Shown here: one piece after another, positions 23,208 through 31,481 of the stretch | Position numbering within the stretch: the stretch's first letter is position 1 | How the letters are laid out: each line of letters begins with the position of its first letter | Assembly (NCBI GenBank): GCA_028868545.1 | Contig: JAGWUF010000005.1 | Coordinates: 1-64,000, forward strand | DNA: 64,000 nucleotides | Direction of reading: 5' to 3' | Source of the DNA: Lysobacteraceae bacterium | GTDB lineage: Bacteria > Pseudomonadota > Gammaproteobacteria > Xanthomonadales > Xanthomonadaceae | Notes under the pieces: generated by a model | Told to the model about the DNA's origin: nothing | Databases searched by the model: none | What the model saw: only the letters and a program-made list of their open reading frames with translations | Program-made: the position numbers and the translations under genes

Positions 23208-23219
23208 GCGCCGATTATC
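23208..23219 (-). promoter_or_regulatory. Possible leaderless promoter of moeB
   Basis: Minus strand GATAAT (23219-23214), six bases (CGGCGC), then the moeB ATG. No Shine-Dalgarno. It lies in the 15-base mobA-moeB gap, so it may be an internal promoter. Confidence 0.4.
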
Positions 23220-23222
23220 CGC

Positions 23223-23819
23223 TCAAGCGCCATCCGCAGGCAGGCATCCGGCGGCAGCCAAGTCCGCCGGCGTGTTGAGATTACCGAAGCGCAGTCCGGC
23301 GAATGTCACCGCCGGCAGCGCCAGCGTCGTTTGCAGCGCCTTCACCGAATACTCGCCTTCGGCCAGTGCGGTGGCCAACGCGGCGCGCAGCGTATCCACG
23401 CGATACAAGGCCATCAGCGGTTGCAGGCCGTCGTCGTCGCGCGCCACCGCGCCCTGCCCGCCTTCGGCTGCGCCCGCATCTGCCAACGTACGCAGCACCT
23501 GCGCATCCACATGCAACACATCCACCGGCAAGGTGAATAGCCACGGGGTTTCACAGGCATCGGCCAGGGCGTGCAAGCCACCCAATGGGCCAAGATCGGG
23601 CTGCCTGTCCGGCAAGGCACGCAGCCCGTGTGGCAGGTAACGCGGCAGGTCGCGGTTGGCGCTCACCAGCACCGCTCCACACACGCCCGCCAAGGCTTGC
23701 GCATGCCGCAACACTTGCGGCTGACCATCGCGTTCGATCCAGGCCTTGTCGCGCCCGCCCAGCCGGCTGGCGCGGCCACCGGCCAGAATGCCCAGCGTGA
23801 CGGCGGCAGGCTCCAGCAT
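23223..23819 (-). CDS. mobA: Molybdenum cofactor guanylyltransferase
   Basis: 198-residue nucleotidyltransferase that joins GMP to molybdopterin to form the MGD cofactor. The N-terminal GTP-binding motif is LGILAGGRASRLGGRDKAWI, followed by the LGPLGGLHALAD segment and the metal-site region LFTLPVDVLHVDAQVL (the family usually has CDxP; here it is PVD). A late FGNLNTPADLAA matches MobA C-termini. The start overlaps the der stop by one base (TGATG), so it is coupled to der and followed by moeB. Confidence 0.92.
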   Translation of the reverse strand: MLEPAAVTLGILAGGRASRLGGRDKAWIERDGQPQVLRHAQALAGVCGAVLVSANRDLPRYLPHGLRALPDRQPDLGPLGGLHALADACETPWLFTLPVDVLHVDAQVLRTLADAGAAEGGQGAVARDDDGLQPLMALYRVDTLRAALATALAEGEYSVKALQTTLALPAVTFAGLRFGNLNTPADLAAAGCLPADGA

Positions 23820-25219
23820 CAGCCGCCGCGCTTCACATGCCGCATCAGCCGGCGCTTCTTCTCGACCTGGCGGTCGGTCAGCACGTTCTTCTTGCCTTCG
23901 TAGGGATTGCTGTTTTCCCGGAACACGAAGCGAATGGGTGTTCCCACCAGCTTGAAGCGCTTGCGGAAAAAGTTTTCAAGGTAGCGCTGGTAGGTCGCGC
24001 TGAGCGTCTTCAGGCGGGTGCCGTGCACCACGAAGGTCGGCGGGGTGTCGCCGCCCGGATGGGCGAAGCGCAGCTTGGCCACATGCCCGCGCACCACCGG
24101 CGGCGGATTGGCGGTATACGCGGCCTCGATCGCGCGGGTCACGTCGGCGGTGCTGAACACATGCGTGGCCGATGCATGGGCGCGGTGGATGGCCTTGAAC
24201 AGCTCGCGCAGGCCGGAACCGTGCAGCGCGGAAATGCGCACGCGCTCGGCCCAATCGACGAAGCTCAATTTGCGCGCGGCCAGTGCTTCGGCCTGCTGAC
24301 GCTCGTAGTCGGTGCGGCCGTCCCATTTGTTGAGCACGATGACCAGCGCACGGCCGGCATCCAGCACCGCGCCCAGCACGGTGGCGTCCTGGTCGGTGAC
24401 GCCTTCGCTGGCGTCCAGCATCAGCACCGCCACCTGGCATTGCTCGATGGATTGCAGGGTCTTGAACGCGGAAAACTTTTCCACCGCCTCTTCCACCCGC
24501 CCGCGGCGGCGCAGGCCGGCGGTATCGATCAGGCGGTATTTGCGGCCATCGCGTTCCAGATCCACCGCGATGGAGTCGCGGGTGGTGCCGGGCACGTCGG
24601 AGGCGATCATGCGTTCTTCGCCGAGGATGCGGTTCACCAGCGTGGACTTGCCGACGTTGGGGCGACCGACGAAGGCGATGCGGATGCGGGCGGGGTCGTC
24701 GTCCAGGGTTTCGGTGCTGCCTTCTTCGGGCAGCAGTTTCACGGCCTTGGCCAGCACCGCGTCGATGCCGGTGCGGTGCGCGGAGGACACCGGCAAGGCA
24801 TCACCGAAGCCATAGCGGGAAAACTCCGCCATCGCGGCCTGCACGTCGATGCCGTCGGATTTGTTGACCACCAACAAGGTGGGCTTGGCTTGCTTGCGCA
24901 GCCAGCGCAGGATGTCGTCGTCCAGCGCCGAGGCACCCTCGCGGCCATCGACCACGAACAGGATCAGGTCGGCCTCCTCGGCAGCGGCGCGCGATTGTTT
25001 CGCGGTGGCGCCGGCCAGGCCTTCGTCCACGCCGGCAATGCCGCCGGTGTCCACCAGCACGAACGGACGCCCCTCCACCAGCCGGCAAACGCCGTAGTTG
25101 CGGTCGCGGGTGACGCCGGGTTCGTCATGCACCAGCGCATCGCGGGTGCGGGTCAACGCATTGAACAGCGTGGACTTGCCGACATTGGGACGCCCGACCA
25201 GGGCTACGAGGGGAAGCAT
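23819..25219 (-). CDS. der: Ribosome biogenesis GTPase Der (EngA)
   Basis: 466-residue protein with two tandem GTPase domains and a C-terminal KH-like domain, needed for 50S ribosome assembly. The first P-loop is [14 protein letters not shown] at the N-terminus and the second is [14 protein letters not shown] near residue 188. Each has its DxxG (VDTGG; IDTAG) and NKxD (NKSDG; NKWDG). The C-terminus ends in the usual basic stretch. Part of the conserved order bamB-der. A strong hairpin precedes it, so it may have its own promoter. Confidence 0.98.
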   Translation of the reverse strand: MLPLVALVGRPNVGKSTLFNALTRTRDALVHDEPGVTRDRNYGVCRLVEGRPFVLVDTGGIAGVDEGLAGATAKQSRAAAEEADLILFVVDGREGASALDDDILRWLRKQAKPTLLVVNKSDGIDVQAAMAEFSRYGFGDALPVSSAHRTGIDAVLAKAVKLLPEEGSTETLDDDPARIRIAFVGRPNVGKSTLVNRILGEERMIASDVPGTTRDSIAVDLERDGRKYRLIDTAGLRRRGRVEEAVEKFSAFKTLQSIEQCQVAVLMLDASEGVTDQDATVLGAVLDAGRALVIVLNKWDGRTDYERQQAEALAARKLSFVDWAERVRISALHGSGLRELFKAIHRAHASATHVFSTADVTRAIEAAYTANPPPVVRGHVAKLRFAHPGGDTPPTFVVHGTRLKTLSATYQRYLENFFRKRFKLVGTPIRFVFRENSNPYEGKKNVLTDRQVEKKRRLMRHVKRGG

Positions 25220-25275
25220 GGGCTCGAACCTTCACGGTGGATGCAGGGCATCCGGAAAGAAAACGGAAACAACTG

Positions 25276-25301
25276 CGGCCCCGGCAGGGTAGCCGGGGCC
25301 G
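25276..25301 (-). terminator. Terminator between bamB and der
   Basis: Perfect 10-bp stem, CGGCCCCGGC (25276-25285) with GCCGGGGCCG (25292-25301), loop AGGGTA. Reading the minus strand, the stem is followed within a few bases by a T-rich stretch (GTTGTTTCCGTTTTC), consistent with termination after bamB. Confidence 0.75.
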
Positions 25302-25333
25302 TGCAGGGTTGCCAGCAGCGAGGGGAACCTGCG

Positions 25334-26518
25334 TTATTGCGCCAGCGAAAACGCAGTCAGCTTGCCGTCGATGCTTTGCACGATGGCCAGGCCATTGGCC
25401 ACCACCGGCTTGCCGGTCACGGCCGCGCCCGCCTTGCTGCGGGCGGCAAAGGCACCATCACTCAGGCGAATCCAGTGCACCACGCCTTCGAGATCGCCGA
25501 CCACCGCGTAATCCCCCTGCACCGTGGGTGCCGAGACATTGCGATTGAGCAGGCCGGCTTGTTGCCACAGGCTGCCGCCGCTGTTCTTGTCCAGCGCCAC
25601 CACATTGCCATTCTTGTCGGTGATGACGATCGCGGCACTGCTGATGCCCACCCCGCGGGCACCGCCATGCTCGCTGTCCCACATGACCTGGCCGCTCGGC
25701 CCATCGATGGCTGCGGTGTGATTCTTGTAGCTGCTGGCATACAGCACGGTGCCGTCCAGCACCGCCTCACCGTCCACGTCCGCCATGCGCTCCAGTTCGG
25801 TACGGCCGTCCGGCTCGGCAACCGCCGTCGACCAGATCACGTTGCCATCGTTCCGGTTCAGCGCAGTCAGCGTGCCATTGTCGCCACTGACGAACAAAAT
25901 GCCCGGCCCCAGCGTGATGCCGCCGGTACCGCGCACGGTCAGTGCGGGAATGTCCGCACTGTAGAACCAGCGCCGCTCGCCGCTGACGGCATCGAATGCC
26001 GTGACCCGGCCGTCATTGGAGTGCACGTACACCATGCCGCTGGCAATCACCGGGGCGGACAGCACTTCGTTGTTGACCTTGGCCTTCCATTTTTCCTGGC
26101 CGTTGCCGGCATCCAGCGCAATGACTTCGCCCTTCAGCCCGCCGGCCACCACCAACCCGTCTCCGGCGCCCGGGCCGCCACTCAGGCGGGCCTTGCTGTC
26201 GTAATGCCACAGCGACTGGCCGGTGGCCAGATCGAAAGCCGACACCCCACCGTCCACCGCGGCTGCATACACATGGTCGCCATCGACGACCGGGTGCTGG
26301 CCGATGCCCAGATCCTTCTCGCCCTTGCCCACCGACACCGACCACACCCGGTTGACGGTGACAACGGGGGCGAAATCCACCAGTTTGGCCGGCTCGCCGG
26401 ACTTGTCCTTGCTGCGGCCACTGAACATGTTCTTGACGCTGCTGCAGCCCGACAGCACCGCCACCGCAATCGCGGCGGAGGCCAGAACACGCAGCATGTG
26501 GTGCTTGCCCAGACTCAT
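25334..26518 (-). CDS. bamB: Outer membrane assembly lipoprotein BamB
   Basis: 394-residue PQQ-like beta-propeller lipoprotein of the BAM complex that inserts beta-barrel proteins into the outer membrane. The signal peptide ends in a lipobox VLSGC (Cys25). Repeated propeller blades show the W-rich motifs RVWSVSVG, SLWHYDSKA, KWKAKV, RRWFYSAD and SLWQQAG. It overlaps the YfgM gene by one base and sits in the conserved order yfgM-bamB-der. Confidence 0.96.
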   Translation of the reverse strand: MSLGKHHMLRVLASAAIAVAVLSGCSSVKNMFSGRSKDKSGEPAKLVDFAPVVTVNRVWSVSVGKGEKDLGIGQHPVVDGDHVYAAAVDGGVSAFDLATGQSLWHYDSKARLSGGPGAGDGLVVAGGLKGEVIALDAGNGQEKWKAKVNNEVLSAPVIASGMVYVHSNDGRVTAFDAVSGERRWFYSADIPALTVRGTGGITLGPGILFVSGDNGTLTALNRNDGNVIWSTAVAEPDGRTELERMADVDGEAVLDGTVLYASSYKNHTAAIDGPSGQVMWDSEHGGARGVGISSAAIVITDKNGNVVALDKNSGGSLWQQAGLLNRNVSAPTVQGDYAVVGDLEGVVHWIRLSDGAFAARSKAGAAVTGKPVVANGLAIVQSIDGKLTAFSLAQ

Positions 26519-27162
26519 CAGTTCTTGTCCTCGGTATGTGGCGGCGTGCCGCCAGCTTCGATCAGCTTCATTTCAGTCAGCCGATGCTGTGGCGCCCCCA
26601 CGTCCATCAAACCCAATGCCTTGCGGTAGGCCTCTTGTGCCTTGGCGAAATCCCCCAGCACGAATTGCGCATCGCCGCGCGCATCCAGCACCGCGGCATT
26701 GCGCTCGTCGGTCAGCATGGCCAGCGCATCCTTGGACTTGCCCGCATCGATCAGCAGCCGCGCCAGCCGCACCTGCACCACCGGGCGCAGATCCGAATCG
26801 ACCTGCCGAATGCCACGCAGGGTGACGATGGCGTCCTCGCGCTTGCCGGCATCCACCTGCGCCTTTGCCAGCTGCAAGGCTGCCAGTGTGCCCAGCGTGG
26901 GGTTGCCCTTGTCCAGGCTGGCCAGTACCGCCTTGCCCTTGTCCGCCGGAATCTTGCCCTCTTCGAACGCGGCCACGCTCTTGCCATAACCGGCATTCAC
27001 GCCCATGTCCGTCTCCAGCCGCTGCTTCTGCCACCAGTTCCAGCCGGCAATCACCGCCAGACCCAGTGCGACCCCGCCAATCAGGCCGAAGGCGTTGCTG
27101 CGAAACCAATTGCGGACCTGTTCACTCTGTTCGTGTTCGTTGAGCAGTTCGTCGATCGCCAT
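26518..27162 (-). CDS. yfgM: YfgM-type tetratricopeptide protein (SecYEG ancillary)
   Basis: 214 residues from ATG 27162 (MAIDELLNEHEQSEQVRNWF), which matches YfgM N-termini; a longer frame adds 12 basic residues without support. One membrane segment (about 25-43, FGLIGGVALGLAVIAGWNWW) anchors a periplasmic TPR_21 domain. E. coli YfgM binds the SecYEG translocon and the PpiD chaperone. It is between rodZ and bamB; hisS and ispG, often found at this point, are missing. Confidence 0.92.
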   Translation of the reverse strand: MAIDELLNEHEQSEQVRNWFRSNAFGLIGGVALGLAVIAGWNWWQKQRLETDMGVNAGYGKSVAAFEEGKIPADKGKAVLASLDKGNPTLGTLAALQLAKAQVDAGKREDAIVTLRGIRQVDSDLRPVVQVRLARLLIDAGKSKDALAMLTDERNAAVLDARGDAQFVLGDFAKAQEAYRKALGLMDVGAPQHRLTEMKLIEAGGTPPHTEDKN

Positions 27163-27231
27163 GCTGCCTCTCGCCCGCCTTCGGCAGCGGGACGTCAAAA
27201 TTCATCGAATGGGAAACGCCGGACGCAGCCT

Positions 27232-28050
27232 TCAATCCTGGGCGGCCAGCGAACCGTCGGAGGATACCGCAAAGCGGGCGACGTTCGCGCGGGCGTGCTC
27301 GCTCACGTTCAGTGGCTGGCCATTGACTTCCATCTGCACGACAGCGGCATTGCCGATCGTCAACCGTTGCACCTGGTCAACCGGAAAACGCTTTTCCGCC
27401 CCGTCCGTCAGCATGGCCTTCGCCAGGACACTGCCATCGCGCCCCACCACTTCCAGCCAGGACTGGCCACTGGCGCGCAACACGACGTCGTTCGCCGGTT
27501 CCTGCTGAAGACTGGGCGCCATCGGCGTCATCGGCGCCATCGAAGCCACCACCGTGCGGGGGGCTGCCGCCACCGCAGGCTTGCCGGGCACCGTGACGAC
27601 CACCGGCGTATCCAGCGCCGCCACCGTCGCCGGGGTACTGTTCAAATGCTGGCGGGTGGCCACCCAGGCGGGGATGGCCAACGAGAGAGTCAGCACGATA
27701 TAGACCAGCCGCCGGCCGATCTGCTCGGCCCACCATTGCGCCTTGGGCGTATGGGTACGGCTGATCAGTTGGGTGGGCTGCACCGGCTCGACATTCAGCG
27801 CTTCCATCATCGGCGCCGTGGTCAGGCCCAGCAACCGCGAATAGCTGCGCACCTGGCCGCGCACGAACACCGGCGCCCCCAGGCGCGACCAGTCCTCGGC
27901 TTCCAGCGAGCGCACCACCCGTGCCGGCATCCGCAGGCGGGCTGCAACATCATCAATGCTCAGGCCCGCCGCCTCGCGCGCATCGCGCAGGCGCACGCCG
28001 CAACCGGCAAGGGCCTGGTGGGTCGAGTCGGAAGAAAACTGTGGGCTCAT
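27232..28050 (-). CDS. rodZ: Cytoskeleton protein RodZ
   Basis: 272 residues from ATG 28050, overlapping the pilW stop (ATGA). An N-terminal Cro/C1-type HTH (~15-80, LRDAREAAGLSIDDVAARLRM; RSLEAEDW) binds MreB. One membrane span lies near 113-133 (LVYIVLTLSLAIPAWVA). The periplasmic part has a Pro/Ala-rich linker and a C-terminal DUF4115 domain (LRASGQSWLEVVGRDGSVL, VNGQPLNVSEHARANVARFAV). It links MreB filaments to wall synthesis and cell shape. Position after rlmN-pilW is conserved. Confidence 0.92.
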   Translation of the reverse strand: MSPQFSSDSTHQALAGCGVRLRDAREAAGLSIDDVAARLRMPARVVRSLEAEDWSRLGAPVFVRGQVRSYSRLLGLTTAPMMEALNVEPVQPTQLISRTHTPKAQWWAEQIGRRLVYIVLTLSLAIPAWVATRQHLNSTPATVAALDTPVVVTVPGKPAVAAAPRTVVASMAPMTPMAPSLQQEPANDVVLRASGQSWLEVVGRDGSVLAKAMLTDGAEKRFPVDQVQRLTIGNAAVVQMEVNGQPLNVSEHARANVARFAVSSDGSLAAQD

Positions 28051-28855
28051 TGCGTGCGCGGTATCGAGGGTGAACCGGGGGGAATCGCCTGCAAACGTGA
28101 AAGATAGCGCGAAGCGGCCGCGTTGTCGCCAAGTTTTTGCTCGACCTCGGCCGCCAGCCGCAATCCCGTTGCATCGTCCGGCTGCAGAGCCAGCCAGCGT
28201 TCGACGAATGCCCGTGCCTCCAGATTGTTGCCGCGTTCGGATTCGAGCTTCGCCATCCCCGCCAAGGCAGTCAGATTCTGTGGATCCACGGCCAGCGCAC
28301 TGCGCCAGCGGGATTCGGCCTGCAACGGCTGCCCCGCCCGGATCGCGCAGGTTCCGCCATTGACCATGGCACCGACCGGGGTGGGGTAACCGGGATCCGC
28401 CAGCGCGCGATCGAACCAGGCCAGCGATTGCGCCGCCTGCCCGGTTTCGCACAGCCAGCCACCGTAGTTGTTGGCATACAGGCCATCATTGGGGCGAAGA
28501 TCCACCGCCGCCTTGTAGGCCCTGCCGGCGGCGGCCATGTCGCCGCGTGCCTGCGCGATCGCACCCAGCAAGGTCTGCCCATCCCCGGACTCGGGCTTGG
28601 CCTTGAGTGCCTTGCGGGCAATCCGCTCGGCTTCGTCCAACTGGCCCTGCTGGTACAGTTCCGTGGCCACGGCCAGCAGCATCATCGGATCGGTACTGTC
28701 CCTGCCCTTCTTGCCGCTGACATCGTAGGTCGGTGCGATCTGCGTGAACCCCCGCGGCTGCGCGCTGGGACGGATCAGGGTCAGGCGTTCCAGCTGGGTA
28801 CAACCCGCCAGCAGCACGCACCCCAGCAAAGCCGACACGACGGCAGACTTGTGCA

Positions 28856-28859
<4 letters not shown>
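28047..28859 (-). CDS. pilW: Type IV pilus biogenesis/stability protein PilW (PilF)
   Basis: 270-residue outer-membrane lipoprotein with lipobox VLLAGC (Cys20). About six TPR repeats follow (for example [26 protein letters not shown] is the first; [16 protein letters not shown] the third). In Pseudomonas and Neisseria this protein is the pilotin for the PilQ secretin. Both ends overlap neighbours by ATGA, so rlmN-pilW-rodZ are translationally coupled. No other pilus gene is in the window. Confidence 0.93.
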
Positions 28860-30088
<1,229 letters not shown>

Positions 30089-30097
30089 GGCGTCGGC

Positions 30098-30523
30098 TCA
30101 GCGCGCGTAGACGTCGGTGGCCGGGAAGAAATACGCGATCTCGATCGCCGCGTTCTCCAGCGAGTCCGAACCATGCACGGCATTGGCGTCGATGCTGTCG
30201 GCGAAGTCGGCGCGGATGGTGCCGGCGGCGGCGTCCTTCGGGTTGGTGGCGCCCATCAGTTCGCGGTTCTTCAGCACCGCGCCCTCGCCTTCCAGCACCT
30301 GCACCATCACCGGGCCGGAGATCATGAACTCGACCAGCGCCGCAAAGAACGGCCGCTCGCGGTGGACGGCGTAGAAGCCTTCGGCCTCCTGCTTGGACAG
30401 GTGCTTCATCCTGGCGGCAACGACCTTCAGGCCGGCCTTCTCGAAGCGGGAATAGATTTCGCCGATCACGTTCTTGGCAACGGCATCGGGCTTGACGATC
30501 GAAAGGGTGCGCTCCAGCGCCAT
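30098..30523 (-). CDS. ndk: Nucleoside diphosphate kinase
   Basis: 141-residue enzyme that transfers gamma-phosphate from ATP to NDPs and balances NTP pools. It starts at ATG 30523 ([15 protein letters not shown]), matching family N-termini; the catalytic His is in [12 protein letters not shown]. First gene of the ndk-rlmN-pilW-rodZ-yfgM-bamB-der run. An intrinsic terminator-like hairpin lies 55 bases upstream of the start, inside the predicted leader, which is unusual. Confidence 0.98.
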   Translation of the reverse strand: MALERTLSIVKPDAVAKNVIGEIYSRFEKAGLKVVAARMKHLSKQEAEGFYAVHRERPFFAALVEFMISGPVMVQVLEGEGAVLKNRELMGATNPKDAAAGTIRADFADSIDANAVHGSDSLENAAIEIAYFFPATDVYAR

Positions 30524-30772
30524 GGGATTCTCCGGATGTGGCGGGCGTCCTTGCCGGAGCACCCGAGGATAACAGAAAAACCCGCGTACTGGCGCGGGTT
30601 TGGCCGATATGGCTAGGGCGAATTCTAGCTGATTTTCGCCCCGCCTCGCAGCCCGGCGCGAAGAAATCATCCCGGGGCTTCGATTCGACACTCTTCACCA
30701 GGCCGCAAGCAACACGCGAGGACAATTGCGACGGCGGTTGCAAGAACAATCGCGGGTTGCACCGAATGGGCG
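30524..30772. other. ndk upstream region without a gene
   Basis: About 250 bases with no credible coding frame. It holds the ndk leader with its terminator hairpin (30576-30601), a TAGAAT -10 for ndk (30622-30627, minus strand, weak -35) and a less structured stretch toward the TetR gene. Nothing else was recognised. Confidence 0.5.
30576..30601 (-). terminator. Intrinsic terminator inside the ndk leader
   Basis: On the minus strand AAACCCGCG (30601-30593), loop CCAGTA, CGCGGGTTT (30586-30578), then two more T: a 9-bp stem ending in a five-T run. It lies 55 bases before the ndk ATG. A TAGAAT -10 at 30627-30622 would start RNA near 30615, so transcription would meet this stem after about 14 bases. 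No gene ends here, so it may be an attenuator or release a ~40-base RNA. Confidence 0.6.
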
Positions 30773-30822
30773 TTGACGTACGCATGCGTACGGAGTAATT
30801 TCGAACAAGCGTTTGATTCGAA
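30773..30822 (+). promoter_or_regulatory. TetR/fad promoter with two palindromic operators
   Basis: A possible -35 TTGACG (30773-30778) and -10 TAATTT (30796-30801), 17 bases apart, flank a perfect 16-bp palindrome CGTACGCATGCGTACG (30777-30792). Just downstream CGAAC-AAGC-GTTTG (30802-30815) resembles the GAAAC-N4-GTTTC pattern bound by PsrA-type regulators, and two TTCGAA palindromes (30800-30805, 30817-30822) frame it. This suggests autoregulation of the TetR gene and control of the genes behind it. Confidence 0.55.
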
Positions 30823-30833
30823 GTGGAGGTTCC

Positions 30834-31460
30834 ATGGCCCTGCAACACTTCTCGACCAAGGATCGCATCCTGCACGCGGCGGAAGACCTGTTCGCGCAGC
30901 AGGGCTTCGCTTCGACCTCCCTGCGCCAGGTCACCAGCCGCGCCGACGTCAACATCGCGGCGGTGAACTACCACTTCGGCAGCAAGGACAACCTGGTCAA
31001 CGAAGTCTTTCGCCGGCGCATGGACGAGATGAGTGCGCAACGCATCGCGGCATTGCAACAGGCCGTCACCGCCAGCCCCGGCCAACTGGAGCCGATCCTG
31101 GCCGCTTTCATTGAACCCGCGCTGGCCATTGCGCAGGATCGCCACGGCGGCAGCGCCTTCATCCGCGTCATCGCCCGCGCCTATGCCGAGAGCAACGACA
31201 GCCTGCGCAAATTCCTGTCCGACCAGTACGGCTACGTGCCGCGCGAATTTGCCAAAGCCATCCATGCCTGCGTGCCGGCATTGGACAAGGAAGAGCTGTA
31301 CCGCCGGCTGGATTTCCTGTCCGGCGCGCTGACCTATGCCATGGCCGATTTCGGCCTGATCAAGCGCCCGGCCGGCGTTTCCGGGGCCGCCCATCGCCAG
31401 CGCGCTGCCAAGGCGCTGATCCGTTTCGCTTCAGCCGGCTTTCATGCCGATTCCGCCTGA
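30834..31460 (+). CDS. TetR-family regulator, PsrA-like
   Basis: 208 residues from ATG 30834, with GGAGG seven bases upstream. The N-terminal HTH is typical of TetR (RILHAAEDLFAQQGFASTSLRQVTSRADVNIAAVNYHFGSKDNLVNEVF). The C-terminal ligand domain is helical and Ala-rich. The HTH is closest in my reading to PsrA/FadR-type repressors that sense long-chain acyl-CoA or fatty acids. It precedes the beta-oxidation genes on the same strand with a 21-base gap, so it probably represses its own operon until fatty acids are present. Confidence 0.88.
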   Translation: MALQHFSTKDRILHAAEDLFAQQGFASTSLRQVTSRADVNIAAVNYHFGSKDNLVNEVFRRRMDEMSAQRIAALQQAVTASPGQLEPILAAFIEPALAIAQDRHGGSAFIRVIARAYAESNDSLRKFLSDQYGYVPREFAKAIHACVPALDKEELYRRLDFLSGALTYAMADFGLIKRPAGVSGAAHRQRAAKALIRFASAGFHADSA

Positions 31461-31481
31461 ATTCTCAAGGAGATAGGAAAC

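Noticed and set aside
27232-28050. rodZ as a transcription regulator because of its HTH
   Set aside because: The membrane span, Pro-rich linker, DUF4115 end and genome position identify RodZ.
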